A stretch of DNA of 64,000 nt from Pseudomonadota bacterium (GTDB lineage: Bacteria; Myxococcota_A; Polyangia; Polyangiales; Polyangiaceae), in contig JAEYYX010000101.1 of assembly GCA_023428245.1 (NCBI GenBank), positions 56,456 through 120,455 on the forward strand, written 5' to 3'. A program made the translations under genes and the position numbers. A model generated the notes under the pieces. The model was not told where the DNA came from and did no database searches. It saw only the letters and a list, made by a program, of their open reading frames with translations. This document shows, piece by piece, positions 1 to 7,753 of this stretch (position 1 is its first letter; the number at the start of each line of letters is the position of its first letter).

Positions 1-367
1 GCCCGAGTTCAGAGACGGCTTTCTCCGCAACGGGGAACTGGTGGAGGAGCTCGTCAGGCAGGCCGTCTCCTGTCTTGTATCCCTCGTAGAGGCCATTTCG
101 AAAGGACTCGATCACGGTGTCGAAGGCGACCGCTCCGTGGGTCCAGGTCGAGTCTTGAAAGAGAGCGCGGAGGCTCCGCACAAGGCCCCGCACCGCGCCC
201 ACCTCGCCGCCCGCTTCGTCCGTCGCGCTCGGCGCCCCGAAGTACGCCCGGAACAGCTCATAAGTTCCGTCCACAAGGCACGCGCGGGTCCGCTGCCCTC
301 CAGGGGGCGTCACTCCCGAAGAGCTCCCGGGTGACGATTCGGTAAAGAACTCTCTTTCTTCGGGCAT
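1..367 (-). CDS. Stand-alone 5'-3' exonuclease (flap-endonuclease family), 3' end cut off by window
   Basis: Only the first 122 codons are inside the window; the gene runs off the left edge. After a short Ser/Gly/Pro-rich leader the translation carries LVDGTYELFRAYF, a later AFDTVIESFRNGLY stretch and GYKTGDGLPDELL. This is the layout of the metal-binding N-terminal half of the 5'-3' exonuclease domain also found at the N-terminus of DNA polymerase I: an early Asp in the first beta strand, then the second acidic cluster before the arch. Such proteins cleave RNA primers and DNA flaps. The wording fits stand-alone homologues better than PolA, but the missing C-terminus prevents proof. The start is the ATG at 367. 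Its 5' side faces a small lipoprotein gene read in the opposite direction. Confidence 0.75.
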   Translation of the reverse strand, partial: MPEEREFFTESSPGSSSGVTPPGGQRTRACLVDGTYELFRAYFGAPSATDEAGGEVGAVRGLVRSLRALFQDSTWTHGAVAFDTVIESFRNGLYEGYKTGDGLPDELLHQFPVAEKAVSELG

Positions 368-418
368 GGTCGAGTGCGAGCCTTGCGCTCCTCGGCTCAA
401 GCAGCAAGAGTCCGCCCC

Positions 419-556
419 ATGTTCCGTGCTCGTTCACTGACCCTGGCGGCGATCACCTGTCTCCTTCTCGCGGCCCTCGGCTGCACCCTGATCACCGAGG
501 TCGACCGCTCGAAGATCTCTCCCGACGGCAGCGCAGGAGCGAAGGCAGACGAATAG
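419..556 (+). CDS. Very small lipoprotein (45 aa)
   Basis: The product is a 45-residue peptide with a basic n-region (MFRARS), a hydrophobic stretch of about 15 residues and a clear lipobox ending LAALGC, followed by TLITEVDRSKI. The mature part would be only about 25 residues, acidic and probably disordered. A longer reading from 374 exists, but the ATG at 419 places the charged n-region correctly for a signal peptide. The LITEVDRSKI type of motif after the lipid-modified Cys recurs, to my recollection, in small lipoproteins of delta-proteobacteria/Myxococcota; no function is known to me. It may anchor or tether something at the outer membrane. Confidence 0.5.
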   Translation: MFRARSLTLAAITCLLLAALGCTLITEVDRSKISPDGSAGAKADE

Positions 557-662
557 CAAGAGTGTTCAGCACCTAGGGTCACAGACCCAACGTTCGCCGT
601 GACACAGGCGGGCCTCGCACTCTCCTGGGGAGCCGAGGCCATGGAGAAGAGACTATTGCGCC

Positions 663-1181
663 TCAGGCCCGCGTGCGTCGTGCGCGCGCAGCTGCAGCCA
701 CGGCCAGTCCACCGAGCACGAACCAGGCAGCGCCGCCCAAGCTCCCTGAAGCGGGCTCCGCGACGCTCGCCGCGCCGCAACCATAGTGTACGTCCGGGGC
801 GCAGATATCCCCCGCGCCTTTGACGTTCGGGTCGCGGCCCGCCTTCAGCTCGTCAAGATCGCTCATGCCGTCCTCGTCCGTGTCGGTGGTGCCGAGGCCA
901 GCGAGACCCGCTTGGACCCACTCAACTTCGCCCTGGCTAGGCAACGGTCGATTGGCTGCCGTGATCATTGAACCTGCAAAAGGCTGCTTCGCGGTGAGCG
1001 ATATCCCCGGGTTCACCGTGTGGCAGAGCAAACAGCTCGGAAGACAGGGCATCTCGAGGTTGTCGCGAACGGCCCCGGGAAAAACATCGGAGGCGAGCGC
1101 GGAGTTTGAGACGAAGAGCGCGCTCGACGAGAGCGCGAGGGAGCTCAACAGTTTTGCCAGAGAAGGAAAATGGCGCGGCAT
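663..1181 (-). CDS. Secreted monohaem surface protein with calcium-type repeat and MYXO-CTERM-like tail
   Basis: This 172-residue product begins with a signal peptide (hydrophobic run to the ALAS region), then one c-type haem motif CLLCH. A thrombospondin type 3-like acidic loop follows, DTDEDGMSDLDELKAGRDPN, of the kind that binds calcium. The end is a Gly/Ala-rich hydrophobic segment followed by RARRTRA. That tail has the layout of the MYXO-CTERM sorting signal (short hydrophobic helix plus basic tail), although I see no clear Cys in front of the helix. The gene lies 21 bases after a haem-containing outer-membrane protein on the same strand, so the two probably form one unit. A GTG at 1196 is an alternative start and would leave only 6 bases between them. 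Confidence 0.65.
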   Translation of the reverse strand: MPRHFPSLAKLLSSLALSSSALFVSNSALASDVFPGAVRDNLEMPCLPSCLLCHTVNPGISLTAKQPFAGSMITAANRPLPSQGEVEWVQAGLAGLGTTDTDEDGMSDLDELKAGRDPNVKGAGDICAPDVHYGCGAASVAEPASGSLGGAAWFVLGGLAVAAAARARRTRA

Positions 1182-1202
1182 GGTCGTGTTCGTCACAAGG
1201 CG

Positions 1203-2417
1203 TTAGAGGTAGAAGTGGAACTGGCCGAGCAAGGTGAACGGCTCGTTCTGCCGCGCGATCGCGTCGATCCGGAGCTCGAGCTGTGTATAGAGGAACCAAT
1301 CGACGCTCGCCCAGAAGCCGAACTTGGGCTGGCCTCTGCCGGGGGCGCTCACGGGCGTCGGTGACTGGATCGCGAGGCCTTCGTCGAGCATCTCTCCGGT
1401 CAACATGAAATGAAGCCCGCCGACCGGCTCATAGTCGATCTGGGTGAAGCCGACGTAACCGGCGTCCGCCTTCGAACGAAACAGCGCGTCGAACTCGGCC
1501 ATGACGACAAGCGACTGCACCGGGGCCCAGCGCATCATCATACCGTGCGCCTGGCGTACGGAGTCGACTTCTCCAGTGATACGATCCTCACCCGCGTAGG
1601 TCACCTTGCTGCTGAGGCCGGCGGCTACATTCCCCGCGCCCACACCTTCAATGAAGAGCGAGTACCCGCGCTCCCGGTACCTATCCGGACCAAGCTGGAA
1701 GTTGCCCGCAATGGCCATCGCTTCCATGCGAATCCGCTCGCCAACATAGGCGACACCCACGCCGTGATGTTGGTCGGAGTCACGATCGGTGCGCGTCGCC
1801 TCTCTGACCCACATCGTGTGTTCTGGCATGCGCACGCCGAAAGGCTGGTTCAAACGGCCGCCTCGGACCCAGACGGAATCGCCCAGCTTCATGCCGAGAT
1901 AGTGGGTGCGCGAGAGGAGGTTATAGCCGTCCGCGTTGGTCGTCACCTGAGCCGGCGCGCCATGCATTGACCCGGGCGTCGAGCGGCCCAGACCGATGGT
2001 GCCGCCAATCATGAAGTCGCCTAGGGTGAGCTGACCGCCCAGGTCGGCGAGCATCACCGGAATGAACTTCACGGGATCGGCCTGGTCCGGGCGCATCACC
2101 GTCAGACTTCGGTAGGAACCTGACACGAGAAGATTGTCGGGCGTGTCCCACAACCCCCACAGCACACCAGTCTTCGGCGTCTCCGGCTCACCTTCCTGCT
2201 TCTTGTAGTGCATACGAAGGACGATGTCGGAGGTCGCTCGCCCATACTTCGTAAGCAACTCACCGCCTGAGGGGTCGGCGTGACAGCTCGCGCAGGAGGT
2301 ATACTCGTGCTTGATCATCCACGCGTAAGCATGCGCCGTGGTGGGTCGCCCGAAAACGAACGCGAAGGCAAAGACCAAGCTGGCGAGGCGAATCCAGCGC
2401 CCAATTCTCTCTTTCAT
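1203..2417 (-). CDS. Outer-membrane barrel-like protein with N-terminal haem c motif
   Basis: This 404-residue product has a signal peptide ending near AHA, then CASCH, a single covalent haem-binding motif, followed by DPSGGELLTKYGR. The remaining ~350 residues show alternating hydrophobic/polar segments typical of a transmembrane beta barrel, including VWVRGGRLNQPFGVRMPEH and HHGVGVAYVGERIRMEA, ending FHFYL with a terminal aromatic. I recognise the type as an unnamed family of Myxococcota, without an assigned function. A haem at the periplasmic mouth of a barrel suggests electron transfer or haem sensing at the outer membrane; that is inference. The start is the ATG at 2417, because the upstream extension has no signal-peptide character. 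The partner gene downstream also carries one haem. Confidence 0.65.
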   Translation of the reverse strand: MKERIGRWIRLASLVFAFAFVFGRPTTAHAYAWMIKHEYTSCASCHADPSGGELLTKYGRATSDIVLRMHYKKQEGEPETPKTGVLWGLWDTPDNLLVSGSYRSLTVMRPDQADPVKFIPVMLADLGGQLTLGDFMIGGTIGLGRSTPGSMHGAPAQVTTNADGYNLLSRTHYLGMKLGDSVWVRGGRLNQPFGVRMPEHTMWVREATRTDRDSDQHHGVGVAYVGERIRMEAMAIAGNFQLGPDRYRERGYSLFIEGVGAGNVAAGLSSKVTYAGEDRITGEVDSVRQAHGMMMRWAPVQSLVVMAEFDALFRSKADAGYVGFTQIDYEPVGGLHFMLTGEMLDEGLAIQSPTPVSAPGRGQPKFGFWASVDWFLYTQLELRIDAIARQNEPFTLLGQFHFYL

Positions 2418-2501
2418 GAAGCGGGCGTATTGGACCACGGTCGCGGGCAAAAAGCCAAAGCAACGCACGGGCGGATGTGCACACCGTGCCGATAGAAAAT
2501 T

Positions 2502-3221
2502 TTACGCGCGCACGAAGCGGACCGCTCGATGAGGAATGTTGCGCAGGGGCCACACGTACTCGACGGATTGGTCCAGGCGCAGACCTTCGTGAGGGGGAAC
2601 CTCCTCCCGCGCCAGAAGCAGCCAGACGACCTCGGCAAGCCGGGCCCCCTCCAAGACCCATTCGGGGGGAGGGAGCGTCGCCCGTGACAAGGCGACGTCA
2701 TAGGTCTCCTCGAGTGATTCGCTGCGTCCTCGAATGACGCGACAGCCGGGAAGCTGAAGCCTGCCGAGGACGTGATTGAGAAAGGCGACACGCTTGTCGC
2801 GCGGCTCGACGAAGAGGAAGGAGCAGTCAGACATCTCCGAGAGCAGGATCGCAAAGGGGATCCCCGGGGCGCCACCGCCTGTGCCCACGTCGACGAAACG
2901 CGCGCCCGTTCCCGCGGTGAGTTGCTGTCGCTCGGCGTTGGCGAGCACGATTGCGTCGGCGAAGGAGAGCTCGACGAGCTCGTCCAGAGTGCGAGGCGCG
3001 ACCAGGTCCACCCTCCTTCCCCACCGGATCACTTCATCCAGATAGGTCTCGAGGCCCTCCAGGATTGCGGGACTCGGGAGCGGCGCACCGAGCCCTTCAA
3101 AGACCCGGACCAAGTGATCGCGAAAGCCCTCGGGCGGGCGGTCAAACTCCCGGGAACTGAGCCCAGAGCCTTTCGAATTCTGCCGCTTCGGGCCAGGAGC
3201 CAGGGGACTTTTCCGGTGCAT
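2502..3221 (-). CDS. rsmG: 16S rRNA (guanine527-N7)-methyltransferase RsmG
   Basis: RsmG (GidB) uses S-adenosylmethionine to methylate N7 of G527 in the 530 loop of 16S rRNA. The 239-residue product shows the family signatures: an N-terminal helical part with YLDEVIRWGRRVDLVAPRT, then the SAM-binding glycine loop FVDVGTGGGAPGIPFAI, the acidic end of the next strand LFVEPRDKRVAFL, and the RG-SES/VALSRA region. The length is slightly above the usual 205-220. The ATG at 3221 is chosen because longer readings would run into the divergent gene at 3277. It does not sit next to mnmG or parAB as in many bacteria. Loss of this enzyme gives low-level streptomycin resistance in other species. Confidence 0.92.
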   Translation of the reverse strand: MHRKSPLAPGPKRQNSKGSGLSSREFDRPPEGFRDHLVRVFEGLGAPLPSPAILEGLETYLDEVIRWGRRVDLVAPRTLDELVELSFADAIVLANAERQQLTAGTGARFVDVGTGGGAPGIPFAILLSEMSDCSFLFVEPRDKRVAFLNHVLGRLQLPGCRVIRGRSESLEETYDVALSRATLPPPEWVLEGARLAEVVWLLLAREEVPPHEGLRLDQSVEYVWPLRNIPHRAVRFVRA

Positions 3222-3276
3222 CAGCCCGCGGTAGCTTACTGACTCTGATGTCTCATTTCGAGCTTCCCTTGCTCTC

Positions 3277-4338
3277 ATGACGCCCATCGACAATAGCGAT
3301 GCGCTCACCCGGGTCCGCGCTGCGCTGACCCGGGCTCTTCTGCCCGGCTTCGCCCCCACCGCCGACATCCAACCGATGCCGGGCGGTGCTTCGACGAGGA
3401 AGTTCTTCCGCGTCTCATCGCCCGAGGGGGCGCTCGTCGCGATGTACGTGCCCGCTCCGAGCCAAGAGATCAATAAGGCTCGCCAGGCGCAGACCACTGC
3501 ACCCTTCGTCGAGGTCCACGGGCTCCTCGAGGCCGCCAAGGTGCGCGTGCCGCGCCTGATGGCGCACGATCCCGAGCTGCAGATCTTGCTCGTCGAAGAC
3601 CTGGGCGATGACACCCTCGCTGAATTCCTCAAGCGCACTCCCGGTGCGCGCGAAGGGCTCTATCGCTCCGCCGTCCGCGCCTTGGCGGAGACCCAGGACC
3701 GTCTCAGCGATCTGCCCGAGACCTCCGTCGTGCGTCGGCGCGCCTTCGACCAGGAGCTCCTGAGCTGGGAGATGGATCATTTCCTCGAGTACGCTCTGCT
3801 CGAGCGCGGGCTCGTCCCGAGTGCCTCCGATGCCACCGTCTTCCAGCGAGCACGGGATTGGCTCACTTCGCAGATCGCCTCCTGGCCCCGCGTGTTCGTC
3901 CACCGCGACTACCAGAGTCGAAACTTGATGGTCGCGGATGCTGGAAGAGACGAACTCGCCTGGATCGATTTCCAAGACGCGATGCTCGGTCCGAGGGTCT
4001 ATGACCTTGTGGCCCTGCTCACAGACAGCTACCAGACCTTCGACCGTTCCTTCATTCTCGAGAGGCTCCGCGACTATGCAGAGGCGAGCGGTCGGCCTGA
4101 CGATTTCGAGCGCATCAAGCTCGAGTTCGACTTGGTCACGGTGCAGCGAAAGCTGAAGGATGCGGGACGCTTCGTGTTCTTGAACAAGGTCAACGGCATG
4201 CCGCACTTCTTGCCCTACGTGGAGCCGACCATTGATAAGGTCTTCTCCGCCCTCGAGCGTCTCGCCGACTTCGAGCACCTCAGAGAGCTCCACGAAATGC
4301 TCGCCCGCGTGACGGGTCGCTCTCGAGCACCGACCTAA
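3277..4338 (+). CDS. APH-fold sugar kinase, AmgK-like (N-acetylmuramate/N-acetylglucosamine kinase)
   Basis: The 353-residue product has the aminoglycoside-phosphotransferase fold: an N-lobe with GGASTRKFFRV, a hinge LLVEDLGDDTLAEFL, the catalytic loop FVHRDYQSRNLMV and the metal-binding IDFQDAMLGPRVYDL. The layout and the GGASTRKFFR loop match AmgK, which phosphorylates the anomeric position of MurNAc/GlcNAc in cell-wall recycling. AmgK normally neighbours the uridylyltransferase MurU, but no murU-like gene follows here, so the substrate is less certain; another small-molecule kinase of the same fold is possible. It is transcribed divergently from rsmG with 55 bases between the starts. Confidence 0.65.
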   Translation: MTPIDNSDALTRVRAALTRALLPGFAPTADIQPMPGGASTRKFFRVSSPEGALVAMYVPAPSQEINKARQAQTTAPFVEVHGLLEAAKVRVPRLMAHDPELQILLVEDLGDDTLAEFLKRTPGAREGLYRSAVRALAETQDRLSDLPETSVVRRRAFDQELLSWEMDHFLEYALLERGLVPSASDATVFQRARDWLTSQIASWPRVFVHRDYQSRNLMVADAGRDELAWIDFQDAMLGPRVYDLVALLTDSYQTFDRSFILERLRDYAEASGRPDDFERIKLEFDLVTVQRKLKDAGRFVFLNKVNGMPHFLPYVEPTIDKVFSALERLADFEHLRELHEMLARVTGRSRAPT

Positions 4339-4381
4339 GCGTCGGGCCGGCTACGCCGCCGAGGCTCAGCTCAAGCGGTGC

Positions 4382-5470
4382 TCATGCGGGGAGACTCGCG
4401 GGCGATCCATCCAAGATCAGGTCTCGATGTTCGCTGTCATAGAACCGAAAGCGACCACCAGGAGTTCCACTGTGGGCGAACTGCGCGAGCTCTCTCAAAG
4501 CGTCGAGGCGGAACGGGATCACGAGATCGACGTAGTCGGTGTCGCCGCCAAACCCCGTGCCCACCACGCCTCGAGCTCCGAGCTTTCGTACAAGCTCGTC
4601 GAGCTGCTCCTCGACGTTCCGACGTTCGCTTCGTCGGTCCGCCGAACTCGGGCTCCATTCAAACCAGACGAGACGCTCCCCTTCCTCGAAGAAGCGACGG
4701 GAGGCGAAAGGAATGCCTTCAAAGATCGGACCGAGCGCCTCAGGAACGCAGGTGGTAGCAAACGCTCGCGCGGGCTGTGGGCTGTCCGGGGCGCCCTCAC
4801 CGAGCTCGAACGCGACCCAACTCTCCTCAGAGCCCTCACGTCTACCGAGGAGCAATCCGAGCGCCCCGCGGAATGCAAGATCGGCGAGATCCTTCAGTGC
4901 ATAGTTGTTCGGGAGACCGGCGTTCGTCACCACGGCGAGCCCCCGCCGCGAAGGGATCCTCTCGAAGAGGATCTCGCCCAGCCAATCGTCGACGAACGTC
5001 TCCCCTAAACGGCGCTCGAGGTATTCGACGATCACGTCCTCGAGGACTTCCTCGTCGAACTCTTCATCGATCGGCACTCCCACAACGAGATCGAACACAT
5101 GCCCTTTTCCGATGCCCACCCGCACGCGAAGATCGCCCAAGGGAGCGCCCTTCCGCTCCGTAAACGCCACGACTGTCTCGTGGTCCCAGCCGGGCCACCC
5201 GAGGCGAACACGCCCTTGAGCGGGAGCCTGGGCGAGGAGCCAACGCAAACTCGGGCGCGCAGCAGGCTCCGCCGGCATCAGATGCAAAACGCCGCCGGAG
5301 GAGGCGAGACGGGCACGGTGTTCAAAAGCTCGAAGACTGGACTCAAGGCCAGAAAACGAAGGCCCCCTATCTCGAAGCTCCTGCCAGAAGGCGGACGCTG
5401 TCCGAGGGCATGGCGGCCGAGCCTGACTCTCGAGGAGGAAATGTTCGGCCCGAAGGAAGTCGCGAAACAT
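4382..5470 (-). CDS. Protein of unknown function (362 aa)
   Basis: I do not recognise this protein. It has no signal peptide or membrane segment and is acidic, with the pattern of a soluble alpha/beta protein. Visible stretches include RVRVGIGKGHVFDLVVGVPI followed by a very acidic EEFDEEVLEDVIVEYL, then LAVVTNAGLPNNYALKDLADLAF and, near the C-terminus, GTGFGGDTDYVDLVIPF. The coding frame is convincing from length and codon pattern. The ATG at 5470 is preferred; a GTG at 5500 would add ten residues and neither has a good ribosome-binding site. It faces the AmgK-like gene convergently with 43 bases between. Confidence 0.6.
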   Translation of the reverse strand: MFRDFLRAEHFLLESQARPPCPRTASAFWQELRDRGPSFSGLESSLRAFEHRARLASSGGVLHLMPAEPAARPSLRWLLAQAPAQGRVRLGWPGWDHETVVAFTERKGAPLGDLRVRVGIGKGHVFDLVVGVPIDEEFDEEVLEDVIVEYLERRLGETFVDDWLGEILFERIPSRRGLAVVTNAGLPNNYALKDLADLAFRGALGLLLGRREGSEESWVAFELGEGAPDSPQPARAFATTCVPEALGPIFEGIPFASRRFFEEGERLVWFEWSPSSADRRSERRNVEEQLDELVRKLGARGVVGTGFGGDTDYVDLVIPFRLDALRELAQFAHSGTPGGRFRFYDSEHRDLILDGSPASLPA

Positions 5471-5604
5471 CCGAAGCGGAGGGTACACTGACGAAATCAC
5501 GAGGTCACTCGCGCCCTCAGCGACCCCTGGCTGACGCTCGTCACGAACATCCGAGGGCCCGAGACGCTCGATGCGCGGCCGGGCCTGATCTATGGTGGAG
5601 AGAG

Positions 5605-5826
5605 ATGGAGACGCCCGAAGACGAGGAGCTCGAAAGACGCTTCATCGAGCTAGAAACGAAGCTCATGTATCAGGACAAGATGCTCGACGAGCTCAATCGC
5701 GTCGTCACATCTCATACGACCACCCTCGACGAGCTCATGCTTCGTATTCGCCGTCTCGAAGAGACGCTCCGAGCCGCGCTCGACGTCGATGGAAAGCCGC
5801 CGAACGAACCGCCGCCCCACTACTGA
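5605..5826 (+). CDS. slyX: SlyX family coiled-coil protein
   Basis: This 73-residue product is almost entirely a heptad-patterned helix, RRFIELETKLMYQDKMLDELN then LDELMLRIRRLEETL, with a proline-rich end NEPPPHY. The RxxELExxLxxQxxxIxxLN core and PPHY tail are diagnostic of SlyX proteins, small dimeric or trimeric coiled coils of unknown function often found near slyD. The start ATG at 5605 follows GGAGAG closely; longer upstream reading has no SlyX character and overlaps the neighbouring coding region. The gene is followed by a large intergenic block with regulatory signals. Confidence 0.85.
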   Translation: METPEDEELERRFIELETKLMYQDKMLDELNRVVTSHTTTLDELMLRIRRLEETLRAALDVDGKPPNEPPPHY

Positions 5827-5916
5827 CGCACTCCTCCCCACAGGCGGACACTCGACCGGACGGCCGGACAACTGACCCGAGGGTCAACAGGAGAATTGCC
5901 TCAGTCATCGGATGAA

Positions 5917-5935
5917 CTATCAATCTTATTGATAG
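5917..5935. promoter_or_regulatory. Perfect 8-bp palindrome (operator candidate)
   Basis: CTATCAAT-CTT-ATTGATAG is a perfect dyad of 8 bp around a 3-base spacer, in a locally AT-rich stretch of an otherwise GC-rich region. It lies 31 bases upstream of the -35 box of the promoter at 5967-5996, where an activator would bind. As a terminator for slyX it would be weak (AT-only stem, no U-tract). I read it as a regulator-binding site; the regulator is unknown. Confidence 0.45.
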
Positions 5936-5966
5936 GTTACCCTAGCACTGACCGATCGGACAAACA

Positions 5967-5996
5967 TTGACTTTTCATTGGCACGGTTCGTGCTAT
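5967..5996 (+). promoter_or_regulatory. Sigma70-like promoter upstream of structured RNA candidate
   Basis: TTGACT (5967-5972) and TGCTAT (5991-5996) are separated by 18 bases, giving five of six matches to the -35 consensus and four of six to the -10. Transcription would start near 6003, exactly where the first hairpin of the candidate RNA begins. The AT-rich surround contrasts with the flanking coding DNA. Confidence 0.55.
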
Positions 5997-6002
5997 GGTG
6001 AG

Positions 6003-6175
6003 CGGTGTCTGGGAAAGATGCACCGTGCGGGACTCGAGGAGTCTCGGGTGGCGGATTCGTTCTTGGGCTGGGCGTAGCTCCTTCCCCCCTTTTTACGCTC
6101 AGTCTCCCGATGAAACTGCCCGAGACTCCTCGAGTCTCGCGACGGAGCTCATCTCGGAACATGAGAGCTGTTGCT
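6003..6175 (+). ncRNA. Candidate structured small RNA (or long structured leader of cls)
   Basis: Three hairpins can be drawn in a row. First: 6003-6007 pairs with 6021-6025 (CGGTG/CACCG). Second, a long one: 6031-6048 pairs perfectly over 18 bp with 6119-6136; above an asymmetric bubble (6049-6062 and 6111-6118) come TTGGG/CCCGA (6063-6067/6106-6110) and a 9-bp helix 6068-6076/6094-6102 with one G-U pair; the terminal loop 6077-6093 is pyrimidine-only after its first base and holds six consecutive C. Third: 6146-6152 with 6161-6169, with a 2-base bulge. The stem-bubble-stem shape recalls 6S RNA but I cannot match it to 6S, SRP, RNase P or tmRNA. A C-rich exposed loop is typical of sRNAs that pair with ribosome-binding sites. 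No U-tract terminator is seen. A second promoter for cls just downstream argues for a separate transcript. Confidence 0.45.
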
Positions 6176-6188
6176 CATTGACCGCTCG

Positions 6189-6216
6189 TTGACACCCTAG
6201 CGCCCTCTCGTAGCCT
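6189..6216 (+). promoter_or_regulatory. Sigma70-like promoter for cardiolipin synthase
   Basis: A perfect TTGACA at 6189-6194, a 16-base spacer and TAGCCT at 6211-6216 lie 45 bases before the cls start. The -10 is weak and the spacer one base short, but the perfect -35 is notable in this GC-rich background. Confidence 0.45.
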
Positions 6217-6260
6217 GGGTCCGGGAGCGGCTCATTCGGGCCGCCGAGAAGCGGGTTCAT

Positions 6261-7688
6261 TTGAAGCTCCTTGAGGGTCTAGACACACTTCGCTCGCAAA
6301 TTTTTGGCGCTCCTTTCGCGGCACTCGGCGCCCTGTTCGTTCTTCTGGCGCTCTTCACGATCCCGAGCGTGCTTCTCGAACGACGAGGTCGACCGACTGC
6401 CGCGCTGGCTTGGGTCTTTTCGCTGTTCGCTTTCCCTTTCCTCGGAGTCCTCGCCTGGTGGACGTTCGGGCGAATTCGGCTCGAGCGAAAGCGACGCAAG
6501 ACACAGAAGCGCCGGCGCCAATTCAACGCACAAAGAGGGAGCCCCTCTCCTTCAGGCGCAACCTGCTTCGATCAAATGTTCCCCGAGCGGGCCTACGTCG
6601 ATTCGATTTTTACAGTCTATGAGCAAGATCTCACGCTTCTGGCGGACGGACATCAGTTCTTCTCGGCGCTCAGGCGCGAGCTTCAGGCCGCCAAGAGCAC
6701 AATTCACCTTCTGACCTACATCTTCAAGCTCGACGAGACGGGCGAGAGCATTCTCGGAATCCTCAGGGAACGAGCACAGCGCGGCGTGAAAGTCCGGGTG
6801 ATCGTCGACACCATCGGGAGCCAAGGTGCCGTCCGCGAGCTCCGGAAGCGAATCGAGAGCTTCGGCGGTGAACTTGCGGTGTTCATCCCGTCTCGCCTCG
6901 GCCCACTCAGGGTCGCCAACGTCAACTTCATCAACCATCGCAAGATCATCATTGTCGACGGACGCAAGGCGTTCATCGGCGGCATGAACATCGCGAACGA
7001 GTACGAGCGTAATTGGCGCGACCTCATGGTGCGAGGTGGCCCTTGGGTGGCGCACACTCTCGAGCACATCTTCCTCGAAGATTGGTTCTTCGCGACGAGT
7101 CGCGCGCTTCAAACACCGCCGCCCCCCGCCGATCCTCCGAGAGGCTCCGAGGTAGCGGTGATCGCTAGCGGCCCCGACACGGAACCTTGGCTCTTCGACA
7201 GCTTCTTCCTCCTGCTCACTCAGGCGAAGAAGCGGATCTGGATCGTCACTCCTTACTTCATTCCAAACTCTGCCATCCTCGAAGCGCTCCGAACCGCCGC
7301 GGGGCGCGGCGTGGACGTCCGCATCATCCTGCCTCGCGACTCCGACGTGCGCCTCGTCGCCTGGGCTGCGCGCTCCTACTACCGGGCGCTGGTGCAGGCC
7401 CAGGTGAAGATCCTGGAGGCGCGGGGGCCCATGATCCACGCCAAGGCCCTTCTGATCGACGATGACCTCTTGTCGATCGGCTCAGCGAACATCGATAGCC
7501 GAAGCCTCAATTACGCCTTCGAAGTGAATTTTTTTGCCCGTTCCCGGTCCTTGGCCGCCGAGCTCGAGGCTTATCTCTCGGGTCTCGCTGCAGATTCCGT
7601 CGAAATCGACGCTCAAGTCCTGGCCCAAAAGAGCGTGGCCACCAAGCTCGCGGAGTCGGCCGCGCACCTTTTTAGCCCCGTTCTGTGA
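6261..7688 (+). CDS. cls: Cardiolipin synthase (phospholipase D family)
   Basis: This 475-residue membrane enzyme joins two phosphatidylglycerol molecules into cardiolipin and glycerol. Two N-terminal membrane segments are visible (around residues 18-36 and 50-70), followed by two phospholipase D HKD motifs: NHRKIIIVDGRKAFIGGMN in the first half and IHAKALLIDDDLLSIGSANID near the C-terminus. The length and order match ClsA-type enzymes. The start is a TTG at 6261, which gives the usual short N-terminus before the first membrane helix. The gene stands alone on this strand behind its own promoter and the structured RNA candidate, with yebC following 65 bases later. Confidence 0.9.
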   Translation: MKLLEGLDTLRSQIFGAPFAALGALFVLLALFTIPSVLLERRGRPTAALAWVFSLFAFPFLGVLAWWTFGRIRLERKRRKTQKRRRQFNAQRGSPSPSGATCFDQMFPERAYVDSIFTVYEQDLTLLADGHQFFSALRRELQAAKSTIHLLTYIFKLDETGESILGILRERAQRGVKVRVIVDTIGSQGAVRELRKRIESFGGELAVFIPSRLGPLRVANVNFINHRKIIIVDGRKAFIGGMNIANEYERNWRDLMVRGGPWVAHTLEHIFLEDWFFATSRALQTPPPPADPPRGSEVAVIASGPDTEPWLFDSFFLLLTQAKKRIWIVTPYFIPNSAILEALRTAAGRGVDVRIILPRDSDVRLVAWAARSYYRALVQAQVKILEARGPMIHAKALLIDDDLLSIGSANIDSRSLNYAFEVNFFARSRSLAAELEAYLSGLAADSVEIDAQVLAQKSVATKLAESAAHLFSPVL

Positions 7689-7753
7689 GCTTCCTCTTGG
7701 GCCGGGGGGATTTTCCAGATCGCCCTTTTTGACTAAGGAGACACTCAACAACA

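Noticed and set aside
3415..4293. 292-codon open frame antisense to the AmgK-like kinase
   Set aside because: Same reason: shadow of a kinase gene with complete catalytic motifs.
6003..6175. Assignment of the structured RNA as 6S RNA
   Set aside because: The stem-bubble-stem shape is similar, but the hairpin (106 bases) is short for 6S and I cannot see conserved 6S sequence; kept as unassigned.
6552..7439. 295-codon open frame antisense to cardiolipin synthase
   Set aside because: It is the mirror of the cls coding frame in GC-rich DNA; no family features, while cls has both HKD motifs.
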